Source: Dokdonella immobilis
GTDB lineage: Bacteria; Pseudomonadota; Gammaproteobacteria; Xanthomonadales; Rhodanobacteraceae
Assembly (NCBI RefSeq): GCF_900115085.1
Contig: NZ_FOVF01000017.1
Span: 1-64,000, forward strand
DNA: 64,000 nucleotides
Reading direction: 5' to 3'
A program made the position numbers and the translations under genes. The notes under the pieces were generated by a model. It saw only the letters and a list, made by a program, of their open reading frames with translations. It was not told the origin of the DNA and did not search any database. This document shows positions 16,528 through 24,977 of this stretch, in pieces; position 1 is the first letter of the stretch; every line of letters starts with the position of its first letter.

Positions 16528-18591
16528 CTACTTCGCTTCGACCGAGGTCCAGCGCTTCAGCCAGTCATTGACCGTGTCGTGCCATTGCACGCTGTTCTGC
16601 GGTTTGAGCACCCAGTGGTTCTCATCGGGGAAGACCAGCAGTTCACTCGGGATGCCGCGGCGCTGCAGGGCATTGAAGACGGCCAGGCCCTGGGTGGTCG
16701 GAATGCGGAAGTCATGGTCGCCCTGGACCACGAGCATCGGCACCTTCCAGTCCTTGACGTGGTTGAGCGGATTGAATTTTTCGTAGCCTTCCGGGTTGTC
16801 GTAGACGGTGCCGCCGTTCTCCCATTCGGTGAACCACAGTTCCTCGGTTTCGTAACCCATGGCCCGCGTATCGAAGACGCCGTCATGGGTGACCAGGCAC
16901 TTCCACGGATCGTTCCAGTTGCCGGCCATCCAGTTGATCATGTAGCCACCGTAGGAGGCGCCGAGCGCACAGGCGCGGTCGGCATCGAGGAACCGGTATT
17001 TCTTCAGCGCGGCCGCCCAGCCGAGTTGGAGATCCTCCAGCGGCTTGCCGCCCCAGTCCTGGGAGATGGCATCGGTGAAGGCCTGGCCGTAGCCGGTCGA
17101 ACCATGGAAATTGATCGTGACCACGGCGAAGCCTTGCCCGGCATAGGTCTGCGGATTCCATCGATAGTGGAAATCGTTGGTCATCGCTCCCTGTGGACCG
17201 CCATGGATGATGAAGGCGACCGGATACTTCTTGCCGGCCCTGAAGCCGACCGGCTTGACGACGTAGCCCTGCACGGTCGCGCCGTCGGCGCCCTTGAAGG
17301 TGAAGAATTCGAATTCGCCGGTGCGGATGTCCTTCAGCCTGGCCGCATTGAAGCGCGTGATCTGCCTGAGGTTCCGGCCACGGAGATCGGCACTGTACAG
17401 ATCAGCCGGGTGGCGCAGGTCGTTGCGCGAAATCAGCAGCGCCTTCGAACCGACGTCGAAGCCGGCGACCTGGCCATCGCCGACCAGCTTCGATACCTTG
17501 CCGGTGGCCACGTCGATGCCGAACAGCGGATGTTGGCCAAGGTCGTCGGTGGTCGTGTACAGGGTCTTGCCGTCGGCCGACTCCTTCAGGGCGCTGGCCG
17601 AACGATCCCAGCCCGGGGCCACTTCTCGCTTCGCACCGCTGGCCAGGTCGAGAGCCATGATCGCGAAGCGGTCCGCTTCGAAGCCGGGCCGGCGCATGGC
17701 CAGGTAGTAGAGGGTTTTGCCATCACGCGACGGCAGGGGACTGGAATCCCAGGCCGGGTTGTCGGCGGTGTGGTTGGTCGGCGCCATGGAACCATCGGCG
17801 GGCACCGAATAGACGTCGAAATTGGTCGACCAGGGCTCGCCGGCATTGAGGTTGCGCAGGTTGAAATAGACGGTCTTCGAATCCGGCGAGAAAGCGAATT
17901 CACTATCGTCGCCAAAGGGCTTCGACGGGACATCACCGTCGAGGCTGCCGGTCAGCAGTCGTGGCTCGCCAAGCTTGCCATCGTCACCGAGCTCGGCAAC
18001 CAACAGCTGCGAGCGACGGCCATCCGACCAGGTATCCCAGTGGCGCACGAAGCCCTGGGTGAACAGCATGCCCGTGCTCTTGTCGTCGGCCGGCTTGTCG
18101 AGCCGCTTCTTGCTGCAGACGATCGGGGCCGGATCCTCGGCGCAGGCGACAAAGAGGTCGACGGCGATCAGCACCGAACGACCATCCGGGGCCAGCTTGT
18201 AGCTGCCGATGTCGAGTGAAAACGAACCGACGACTTCGGCATCGCCGCCCTTGGCCGGAACCCGCCAGAGCTGGTTGACGCCGTCCTTCGCCGCGAGGAA
18301 ATAGACGCTGGAGCCGTCCACCGACCAGCGTGGCATGGACGCATTGAGCCCGGCATCGGTCAGCCGGGTCGGCTTGCCGCCGGCCATCGGCACGGTCCAG
18401 ATGCTATTGCGGCCCCTGTTCGCGGCGTAGTCGGTCTCGCGAAGCTGCAGGGCGATGGTGCGGCCGTCCGGCGAGAGAACCTGGTCGCCGACCCGGTCCA
18501 TCATGACCAGGTCCCTGGCATCGAAAGGATGCGGGGCGGCGGAAGCGGCAGTAGCGACAATCAGCAGGAATGCGGCAATCAGGGATTTCAT
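16528..18591 (-). CDS. S9-family (prolyl oligopeptidase-type) secreted peptidase
   Basis: The protein is about 687 residues with signal peptide MKSLIAAFLLIVATAASAA. It has an N-terminal WD40/beta-propeller-like region (VLSPDGRTIALQLRETDYA; ASMPRWSVDGSSVYFLAAKD). The C-terminal alpha/beta-hydrolase domain has the nucleophile motif GASYGGY, the HGGPQGAM oxyanion segment, a VVQGDHDFRIP acid loop and a catalytic His in DENHWV. It is an acylaminoacyl-peptidase/dipeptidyl-peptidase relative, probably periplasmic. The ATG at 18591 has an AGAGG site 9 nt upstream; an ATG at 18597 is too close to it. Confidence 0.92.
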   Translation of the reverse strand: MKSLIAAFLLIVATAASAAPHPFDARDLVMMDRVGDQVLSPDGRTIALQLRETDYAANRGRNSIWTVPMAGGKPTRLTDAGLNASMPRWSVDGSSVYFLAAKDGVNQLWRVPAKGGDAEVVGSFSLDIGSYKLAPDGRSVLIAVDLFVACAEDPAPIVCSKKRLDKPADDKSTGMLFTQGFVRHWDTWSDGRRSQLLVAELGDDGKLGEPRLLTGSLDGDVPSKPFGDDSEFAFSPDSKTVYFNLRNLNAGEPWSTNFDVYSVPADGSMAPTNHTADNPAWDSSPLPSRDGKTLYYLAMRRPGFEADRFAIMALDLASGAKREVAPGWDRSASALKESADGKTLYTTTDDLGQHPLFGIDVATGKVSKLVGDGQVAGFDVGSKALLISRNDLRHPADLYSADLRGRNLRQITRFNAARLKDIRTGEFEFFTFKGADGATVQGYVVKPVGFRAGKKYPVAFIIHGGPQGAMTNDFHYRWNPQTYAGQGFAVVTINFHGSTGYGQAFTDAISQDWGGKPLEDLQLGWAAALKKYRFLDADRACALGASYGGYMINWMAGNWNDPWKCLVTHDGVFDTRAMGYETEELWFTEWENGGTVYDNPEGYEKFNPLNHVKDWKVPMLVVQGDHDFRIPTTQGLAVFNALQRRGIPSELLVFPDENHWVLKPQNSVQWHDTVNDWLKRWTSVEAK

Positions 18592-18693
18592 GGGCATCGA
18601 CCTCTGGCGTGAGCCGTCGATGGTAAGTCGACTGACCTCCGGCGGGAAGGCTTGCCGCCCTGGCCTGCCCTGCTGACTCCGCCAGAAACCCCA

Positions 18694-18715
18694 CCATCGC
18701 CGGAAACGGCGATGG
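18694..18715 (-). terminator. Hairpin downstream of the M56 peptidase gene
   Basis: Nine perfectly complementary bases on each side (CCATCGCCG / CGGCGATGG) enclose a 4-nt loop, 63-84 nt after the M56 gene. It could end the BlaI-M56 transcript before the S9 peptidase gene. No U-run follows on the minus strand. Confidence 0.45.
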
Positions 18716-18777
18716 CGAGGTGAATCGATCGATCGAGGTTTCCAGCCCTGTGGGGTCTCCAGGCGCGGCCGCCCGAT

Positions 18778-21156
18778 TTACAGCGAAAACCGGTCCAGCG
18801 CGCGTTCGGCATCGGCACGTTCGTGGTCGGAAAGCGTGCGCGCGACGGCGCGATAGCGTTCGATCAATGCCTGATCGTTCGGCATGACCTGGGCGAGCTC
18901 GACCAGCACTTCGCTGCTTTCGTGGTCGGACTCGACGTTGCCCAACGATGCAAGCACCTGGCGCGATGCCTTCGCGCCGAATCCACGGGCGTGGATCAGG
19001 GCCAGAAGTGCCTCGCGCCTTTCGTAATCACCGCCAATGTCCTTGACGGCCGCGGCATAGGCATCGGCGACATTCTCCGCGCTGCTGACGGCGGCGATCG
19101 CCGTGGACAGAAGTTCGCGCCGCTCATAGTCCGACTCGATCGTCCTGGCCGCGTCGATCACCGTGGCCAGGATCGCGTCATCACTGCCACCGGCCTCGAT
19201 CAGCGCAACGAGGCAGCGACGATGCTCATAGTCGGATTCGATGCCATTCGCGGCCTCGAGCCAGGCGCGGTGAACCTGAGCACTGTCGGCCAGCTTCGGC
19301 AACAGGCCGAGCAACAGTTCCGCGCGTTCGTAATCGGATTCGATCCTCTTCGCCTGACCTATCACCAGGGTCTGCTGACCGGCGTCGAATTCACCGGCGG
19401 CGCCGATCCTGGTCAATGCCCTGCGACGCTCGTAAGCGGACTCGAACGCATCGACCAGGCCCAGCGCGCGGGTCATTTCGGAGGATGTGAACCGGACTGT
19501 CGATGCGAGCTGGCCGAGGTATTCACCGCGCGCGTAGTCGGAATGGATGCGTCCGATCTCGTCGAACACGGCTGCGGTACCGCCCGCCGCATGGATCTGC
19601 CGAACCCGCTTCTCGACGTCGATCGCGGTCTCCCGGACCATCTCCGGAATGACCGCCGCGATCCAGCCTTCGACTGCATTGTCGATGGGCTGCTCGAGGT
19701 CGGCGACGAAATAGTGCCGTTCGAGCTTGCCCGTCCTGTTGGTGTACTCGATGCGACGAGCGACGCCCTCGCGGGTTTCGGCGAAGCTCGCGCTAGCGCC
19801 ATTGCCGAGGCTGGCGATGCCGTCGTACTGCGGGGTGTAGGTCGCCTCGCCGTCGATCCTGGCCTGGTAGCTGCGCTTGCCGACATCGGTCTGCAGGAAC
19901 GTGGATTGATGCTTGCGCCCGGATGCATCGGTTTCGCTCGAGACATGCAGGCGGATGCCATTCCCGGCATCACCCGGCGCAGGCGGCCTGGGTGGCGCGG
20001 GCGGCGACGGTGCGGCCGGCGGCGATGGACGGTCCATGTCCGCATGGCTGGAGCGGATGCCGACGCCGGGCAACAGGATCACGGCGACGAACAGCACGGC
20101 GACGCTGGCCATCAGGGCCGAGGGCACGGACAGGCGTGTTTTCATGATCGTTCCTTCAAGCAGGTGATTGATCCGCTGCAGCAGGGGCGACTCGCGTCCC
20201 GCCATTCCCGGCGCGAGCGTGAACGCCGGACCGGACTGGCGGCGCTCGGCGCAGCCGGCCAGGCATTCAGCCAGTGCGCGGCGATCGCCACACTGCTGCG
20301 CTGCCCAGGCATCGCAGCTCTGTTCCGCGATCGCGTCGAGCCGGCGCCGCGCCATCGATGCAATTGGCATGAACCAGAGCAGCGCGCAGGCGAACGCCGC
20401 AGCCAGGCGCCGCTGCGGATCGCGCCGGTACAGATGGGCAAGCTCGTGCGCAAGCATGGCGCGCATCTGTGGTGCATCGAAGCGTTCGAATACCCAGCCG
20501 GGCAGGATGATTCGACCGCCGGTCGCGGCGATCGGACCGGCCAGGGTGTCGAGCCGGGCCAGCTGCGGACAGGCAAGCCCGGCCCGAGCCGCGAGTTCGG
20601 CAGCATCGGCCAGCAGTCGACCATGTACGACCGGTCGCGCCAGTCGTAAAGCGCTGCGCAAGCGCAACCAGGCGCCGCCTAGTCGCGCAAGCGAAATCAG
20701 AGTACCGACCAGCCAGGCAACCGCCAGCAGCAGGTGCCAGCGCGGCCAGTCCGGGGAGGGCTTCCGCGGCGCAGGCAGTTCATCGGCGCGAAGCGTGTCC
20801 GATCGACGCGAGGGCGTCGCCATCAGCGGTGCATGATCGTCTGTGCGCCCCGCCTCGCGCCTTGCGGCGGATGCAGACGCGGGGGCAGCATCCACGGCAG
20901 ATCCGGCTGCGTCCATTGGCACGACGGACGTGTCCGATTCGACGGCGAGCGAGATTCGCGCGAGTCCCGGCGTCTCGAGGACGAACTGGGTGGCGGAGGT
21001 CACGATGCCGCCAAAAAGAGCCAGCCACCACATCCACTCACGCCATCCAAGTTGGACCTGCAAGCTTGACCGATCCGCAATCCAGGCGATGGTCAGCAGG
21101 ACGCCCGCATGGACCGCCAGCGTCATCAGCAAGGCCGCGAAGGATTCAACGCTCAT
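18778..21156 (-). CDS. M56-family (BlaR1-like) membrane metallopeptidase with SDYE repeats
   Basis: The 792-residue protein starts at ATG 21156, overlapping the blaI-type gene by 11 nt. N-terminal membrane helices (residues about 5-60 and 140-160) surround a cytoplasmic gluzincin domain with zinc motif HELAH at 237-241. Another helix lies near 360 (ALMASVAVLFVAVILLPG) and a proline-rich linker follows. The C-terminal half is extracytoplasmic and ends in about eight repeats of roughly 36 residues carrying [ES]SDYERxxxL. BlaR1 homologues normally have a penicillin-binding sensor there; this one does not. By analogy it cleaves the paired repressor in response to an envelope signal. Confidence 0.8.
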   Translation of the reverse strand: MSVESFAALLMTLAVHAGVLLTIAWIADRSSLQVQLGWREWMWWLALFGGIVTSATQFVLETPGLARISLAVESDTSVVPMDAAGSAVDAAPASASAARREAGRTDDHAPLMATPSRRSDTLRADELPAPRKPSPDWPRWHLLLAVAWLVGTLISLARLGGAWLRLRSALRLARPVVHGRLLADAAELAARAGLACPQLARLDTLAGPIAATGGRIILPGWVFERFDAPQMRAMLAHELAHLYRRDPQRRLAAAFACALLWFMPIASMARRRLDAIAEQSCDAWAAQQCGDRRALAECLAGCAERRQSGPAFTLAPGMAGRESPLLQRINHLLEGTIMKTRLSVPSALMASVAVLFVAVILLPGVGIRSSHADMDRPSPPAAPSPPAPPRPPAPGDAGNGIRLHVSSETDASGRKHQSTFLQTDVGKRSYQARIDGEATYTPQYDGIASLGNGASASFAETREGVARRIEYTNRTGKLERHYFVADLEQPIDNAVEGWIAAVIPEMVRETAIDVEKRVRQIHAAGGTAAVFDEIGRIHSDYARGEYLGQLASTVRFTSSEMTRALGLVDAFESAYERRRALTRIGAAGEFDAGQQTLVIGQAKRIESDYERAELLLGLLPKLADSAQVHRAWLEAANGIESDYEHRRCLVALIEAGGSDDAILATVIDAARTIESDYERRELLSTAIAAVSSAENVADAYAAAVKDIGGDYERREALLALIHARGFGAKASRQVLASLGNVESDHESSEVLVELAQVMPNDQALIERYRAVARTLSDHERADAERALDRFSL

Positions 21157-21532
21157 CGCCATCTCCCTGCTCGAGCCGCTGCCTGATCCGGGCCAGATCA
21201 TCCGGCGCGATTTCCGATTCCTCGACCAGATGCGCGACGAGGGCATTTGCGTCGCCGGAAAAAAGCGAGCCTATGAGATCGGCAACCATCGAGCGGCGAA
21301 CAGCCGATTCATCCACCAAGGCCCGATACAGCAGCTGCCGGCCATCACGTCTCTGGCCGACCACGCCGCGCTTCTGCAGGCGGGTCAGCAAGGTCGCGAC
21401 CGTGGTATGGGCGAGGCCACGGTCCTGCCCCAGGATACTGGCGACCTCGGCCGTGCTGGCCTCGCCGCGGTCCCAGAGAACACGCATCAGGGCGATCTGC
21501 AACTCACTCAGACTGACGTTTGCTGCTTTCAC
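21146..21532 (-). CDS. BlaI/MecI/CopY-family transcriptional repressor
   Basis: The 128-residue protein starts at GTG 21532 behind GAGGG. It contains the winged-helix domain LSELQIALMRVLWDRGEAST...TVATLLTRLQKRGVVGQRRDGRQLLY and a C-terminal dimerisation helix. BlaI-type repressors are inactivated by a partner M56 peptidase, encoded next with an 11-nt overlap. Two TACA/TGTA-type palindromes lie 14-42 nt upstream of the start, so the pair is probably autoregulated. Resistance genes are not visible nearby; the regulon is unknown. Confidence 0.92.
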   Translation of the reverse strand: MKAANVSLSELQIALMRVLWDRGEASTAEVASILGQDRGLAHTTVATLLTRLQKRGVVGQRRDGRQLLYRALVDESAVRRSMVADLIGSLFSGDANALVAHLVEESEIAPDDLARIRQRLEQGDGDER

Positions 21533-21545
21533 TCCCAACCCTCTT

Positions 21546-21574
21546 CTACAGATGTAGTACTACTACTGTAGTAG
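21546..21574. promoter_or_regulatory. Double operator for the BlaI-type repressor
   Basis: Two perfect palindromes stand next to each other. One is CTACA-GA-TGTAG (21546-21557) and the other CTACTAC-T-GTAGTAG (21560-21574). Known BlaI/MecI operators share TACA...TGTA half-sites. Their position just upstream of the repressor start fits autorepression. Confidence 0.75.
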
Positions 21575-21775
21575 AGCGCACGTGTTGGCACAACAGGCCG
21601 AAAGTCATCGTTTCCGCCAGACCGGGGGGTTCGCCCCGCAGCCCGCGTTGCACCGTCGTTCGGGCCGTTTGCGCAGTCAGCGCGCCTTACCGGAATCGGC
21701 AAGTCCGCCCATTGCCGGCCTGTTCCGAAGATTGCGAGGAATCCGCCAGGGTCGGTTTGTCCCGGCAAGACCGGG

Positions 21776-21976
21776 TCAGGCCGCGATCCGCACTCCCGGA
21801 CGGGCTGCAGGGGCACAGGGTCCGGGCTCGGCGAGCCCCGACGCAGGCGGCGAACCGTCCGCCGGAACCGTCGCGCCGGTGACCTCGGCTTTTGCTTCGA
21901 GCCTGGAAAATGCGCCCGTCGGAAACCCTTGCATGCCCAACAGGTCCGCGGCAATCTTGTTTAATTCGTTCAACAT
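21776..21976 (-). CDS. Small hypothetical protein divergent from the LysR regulator
   Basis: A 66-codon reading frame starts at ATG 21976, preceded by GGAGGAGTC, an excellent ribosome binding site with correct spacing. The N-terminal 25 residues (MLNELNKIAADLLGMQGFPT) look helical and amphipathic. The rest is rich in Ala, Gly and Pro with no recognisable domain, signal peptide or membrane helix. It starts 108 nt from the divergent LysR-family gene, the usual geometry of a LysR target. I do not recognise the family. Confidence 0.6.
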   Translation of the reverse strand: MLNELNKIAADLLGMQGFPTGAFSRLEAKAEVTGATVPADGSPPASGLAEPGPCAPAARPGVRIAA

Positions 21977-21992
21977 GACTCCTCCAGTTCGC

Positions 21993-22047
21993 GTCGTTGC
22001 TTCAACTTCTGTGGCCCACGATACTTGGCCAACGCAACGACCAGAAG
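21993..22047. promoter_or_regulatory. Candidate LysR operator region
   Basis: In the 108-nt divergent spacer, GTCGTTGC (21993-22000) recurs as its exact complement GCAACGAC (22034-22041). CTTCTG (22007-22012) recurs as CAGAAG (22042-22047). LysR regulators usually bind imperfect dyads in such spacers. The dyads are seen; the binding role is inferred. Confidence 0.4.
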
Positions 22048-22084
22048 CGACATCTTTGAGTGTCAGCATTGAATTAAATTGAAC

Positions 22085-22987
22085 ATGGAACGAATCCCGC
22101 TGAATGCCTTGAATGTCTTCGTCACTGCGGCGCGGGCCGGCAACATGACGCGTGCGTCCGAGCAGCTGAATCTGACCGTGAGCGCACTGAGTCATCAGAT
22201 CCGCATCCTGGAAAGGCGCCTGTGTGTCAGCGTATTCGTGCGCGGACCGCGCGGGCTGAAACCCACCGCCGAAGGCGCCACCTTGCTGGAACGAGTAGGC
22301 CCGCACTTCGACGCCATCCGCTCCGCTGTCCACTCGCTCGCGGGCAGCCGGGACTGCGAGTTGCGCGTGAGCGCGCTGCCTTCGCTGGCCTCGAGCTGGC
22401 TGGTGCCTCGCCTGCCAGGATTCGTCGCCCGCTATCCGGATCTTGAATTCAACCTCGATTCGTCGGCTGAGCGCGTGGATTTCGCGCAAGGCCGATTCGA
22501 TGCAGCCCTGCGCTACGGACCGGGCAGCTGGGATGGCCTGGAGTCGGAATTGCTGTTCGAGGAGTGGCTGACTCCGGTGGCCAGCCCGAGTCTGCTCGAA
22601 GGACGTCAGTGGCCGCGTCTCGAAAACCTCGGCGAATGGCCGCTACTGAGCCCCGAAGACGCCTGGCCGCGATGGTTCGAGCTGCATGGTGGCCGCGAAC
22701 CCGAACGCTATGTCGCCCGCTTCAGCGATTCCGAGACAACGCAGCGTGCAACGGTCGAAGGCCTCGGCATCTCGCTCGGGCGCACCACGCTGTCACGGCC
22801 CATGATCGAAAGCGGCCGACTTGTCGCCTTGTTTGCGGAACGCATGAAATCGCCCTTTGCGCACTATCTGGTCTATCCGGCGCGTTCCCGGAATCACCCT
22901 GGGTTTCGTGGGTTTCGGACCTGGCTGCTTGACGAAGCGGCGAAATTCGAAGGTTCATCTGCTGCCAAATCCGGCCCAGGGATCTGA
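22085..22987 (+). CDS. LysR-family transcriptional regulator (GcvA-like)
   Basis: The 300-residue protein has an N-terminal winged helix (LNVFVTAARAGNMTRASEQLNLTVSALSHQIRILE) and a periplasmic-binding-like effector domain (LRVSALPSLASSWLVPRLPG). The spacing and the ALPSLASSWLVPRL wording are typical of the GcvA/AmpR subgroup. The ATG at 22085 gives the normal MERIPLNALNVF start; a TTG two codons earlier is less likely. The divergent 66-residue gene is its probable target. The effector is unknown. Confidence 0.92.
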   Translation: MERIPLNALNVFVTAARAGNMTRASEQLNLTVSALSHQIRILERRLCVSVFVRGPRGLKPTAEGATLLERVGPHFDAIRSAVHSLAGSRDCELRVSALPSLASSWLVPRLPGFVARYPDLEFNLDSSAERVDFAQGRFDAALRYGPGSWDGLESELLFEEWLTPVASPSLLEGRQWPRLENLGEWPLLSPEDAWPRWFELHGGREPERYVARFSDSETTQRATVEGLGISLGRTTLSRPMIESGRLVALFAERMKSPFAHYLVYPARSRNHPGFRGFRTWLLDEAAKFEGSSAAKSGPGI

Positions 22988-23074
22988 GGCAATGGCCAAA
23001 AGGCACGGGTCGGGCGTTGCGCGCGGCCTGTTAACATCAGGGGGTTGTCTACCTGTAATCTGGAGAACCCCATC

Positions 23075-24727
23075 ATGAATCGCATTCTAGCCAGTGCAAT
23101 CGCGCTGACACTTCCCATCATCGCGTACGCGGCCAATGCCCCAACATTCGACGCGAAGCGTCTCTCCGATGAGGTCAAGGTACTTTCCTCCGATGCGTTC
23201 GAGGGACGCGGTCCTGCAACCGCCGGCGAAACGAAGACCGTTGAATACGTCATTGCCCAGATGAAGGAGGCCGGCCTCGAGCCGGGCGGCGATCTCAAGG
23301 ATGGCAAGCGACTGTGGACCCAGGCCGTTCCACTGCTGCGTGCGGAAATCGTCGGCGATCCGTCCCTGTCGATCAAGGTTGACGGCAAGGCCGAAACGCT
23401 CAAGCAGGGTGAGCAGATCGCGGTCCGCGCGGCCATGGACGGTTCGACCAAGGTCGCTATCGAGAATGCGCCGCTCGTCTTCGTCGGTTACGGCACGCTC
23501 GCCCCGGAGCGCAAGTGGGACGACTTCAAGGGCGTCGACCTCAAGGGCAAGATCGCCATCGCCCTGATCAACGATCCCGATTTCGAATCCGGTCAGGGCG
23601 ACTTCGGCGGCAAGGCCATGACCTACTACGGCCGCTGGACCTACAAGTACGAGGAAGCCGCACGCCAGGGCGCACTCGGCCTGCTCGTCGTGCACGAGAC
23701 CGAGCCGGCTTCCTATGGCTGGCCGACCGTGAAGAATTCGAACACCAACACGATGTTCGATGTCGTCCGTGATGATCCCAAGGCCGTGCATACCCCGGTC
23801 GAAGGCTGGCTGCAACTCGACACGACGAAGGCCCTCTTCAAGCAGGCCGGTCTCGATTTCGATGCCCTGAAGAAGCAGGCACAGACGCGCGCATTCAAGC
23901 CCGTGCCAATCAAGGGCGCAAGCTTCTCCGCCGACTATGCGGTCGATTCCGGAGTCATCACTTCGCAGAACATCGTCGGTCGCATCGACGGCAGCAAGCA
24001 TCCCGACGAGTTCGTCATCTACAGCGCGCATTGGGACCATCTCGGTGTCGGCCAGCCCGACGCCAACGGCGATACCATCTACAACGGTGCGGTCGACAAT
24101 GCGACCGGCACCGCCGCGCTGATCGAACTCGGCCGCGCCTTCGCCCACGCCCCGAAGCCCGAGCGCACGGTCGTCTTCCTCAACGTGACCGCCGAGGAGA
24201 AGGGCCTGCTCGGCTCCGAGTATTACTCGTCCAGGCCGCTCTATCCGCTGGCCAGGACGGTGGGCGTGATCAACATGGATGCGCTCGATCCGACCGGCGT
24301 CGCACGCAACTTCACGACCTCGGGCAGCGCCCAGTCCGACCTGCTCGATGCCCTCATCGCCGATGGCAAGGCAGCCGGCATGGCGTATGTGACCGACCCG
24401 CACCCGGAAGCCGGCCATTTCTTCCGCTCCGATCACTTCCCGTTCGCCAAGCGCGGCGTGCCGTCGCTGTCGTACGGCTCGGGCAATGACTGGGTCGAGG
24501 GCGGCATCGAGGCCGGCGAGGCGGCCGGCAAGGACTACGTCAGCAAGCGCTACCACCAGCCCGCCGACGAGTGGCAGGCAGACTGGACCTTCGCCGGCAT
24601 GGCCCACGACCTGCCCCTGCTCTACAAGCTCGGCAACGACCTGGCCAATTCGCGGCGCTGGCCGGCATGGGGCAAGGATTCGGAGTTCCGCGCCATTCGC
24701 GAAGCGAGTGCGGCCGAACGCAAGTAA
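23075..24727 (+). CDS. Secreted M28-family zinc aminopeptidase
   Basis: The 550-residue protein has signal peptide MNRILASAIALTLPIIAYAA and a GGAG ribosome binding site. A PA-like inserted domain lies at about residues 120-260 (VFVGYGTLAPERKWDDFKGV). The M28 catalytic core has metal ligands in YSAHWDHLGV (His), NGAVDNATGTAAL (Asp), TAEEKGLLGSEY (Glu-Glu) and NMDALD (Asp), with a final His in SKRYHQPADEW. Family members are exported exopeptidases releasing N-terminal residues. It is a single-gene unit with its own ribosome binding site. Confidence 0.93.
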   Translation: MNRILASAIALTLPIIAYAANAPTFDAKRLSDEVKVLSSDAFEGRGPATAGETKTVEYVIAQMKEAGLEPGGDLKDGKRLWTQAVPLLRAEIVGDPSLSIKVDGKAETLKQGEQIAVRAAMDGSTKVAIENAPLVFVGYGTLAPERKWDDFKGVDLKGKIAIALINDPDFESGQGDFGGKAMTYYGRWTYKYEEAARQGALGLLVVHETEPASYGWPTVKNSNTNTMFDVVRDDPKAVHTPVEGWLQLDTTKALFKQAGLDFDALKKQAQTRAFKPVPIKGASFSADYAVDSGVITSQNIVGRIDGSKHPDEFVIYSAHWDHLGVGQPDANGDTIYNGAVDNATGTAALIELGRAFAHAPKPERTVVFLNVTAEEKGLLGSEYYSSRPLYPLARTVGVINMDALDPTGVARNFTTSGSAQSDLLDALIADGKAAGMAYVTDPHPEAGHFFRSDHFPFAKRGVPSLSYGSGNDWVEGGIEAGEAAGKDYVSKRYHQPADEWQADWTFAGMAHDLPLLYKLGNDLANSRRWPAWGKDSEFRAIREASAAERK

Positions 24728-24748
24728 GACTGCCTCGGATTCCGCCAA

Positions 24749-24780
24749 GGATGCGCTGCCTGGAGCCAGGCAGCGCATCC
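24749..24780. terminator. Perfect 15-bp hairpin after the M28 peptidase gene
   Basis: GGATGCGCTGCCTGG and CCAGGCAGCGCATCC are exact complements separated by 2 nt, starting 21 nt after the stop codon. There is no U-tract, so it may act as a terminator, as an RNA stabiliser or be a REP-type element. Confidence 0.5.
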
Positions 24781-24977
24781 CGCGGAGACGGAAAGAGATG
24801 CAGGCGACTTCGCAAGGCAATCTGCAGGGCCTCACTGTCCGCTCGTACCCAGAAGGGTAATTTCCAGTATAGTTGCACCTGACGCCAAAAGCAGAAAGTT
24901 AAACTTCCGGCGCCGAAAATTCGAGTTCTTGCCACGATCGCGGCAACAGCGACTTGCCACATGGGAGTAATGAAGAC

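Noticed and set aside
16579-18219. 546-codon plus-strand frame opposite the S9 peptidase
   Set aside because: It is a shadow of the strongly supported minus-strand hydrolase.
18823-20649. 608-codon plus-strand frame opposite the M56 peptidase
   Set aside because: It is antisense to a coherent membrane peptidase and has no family motif.
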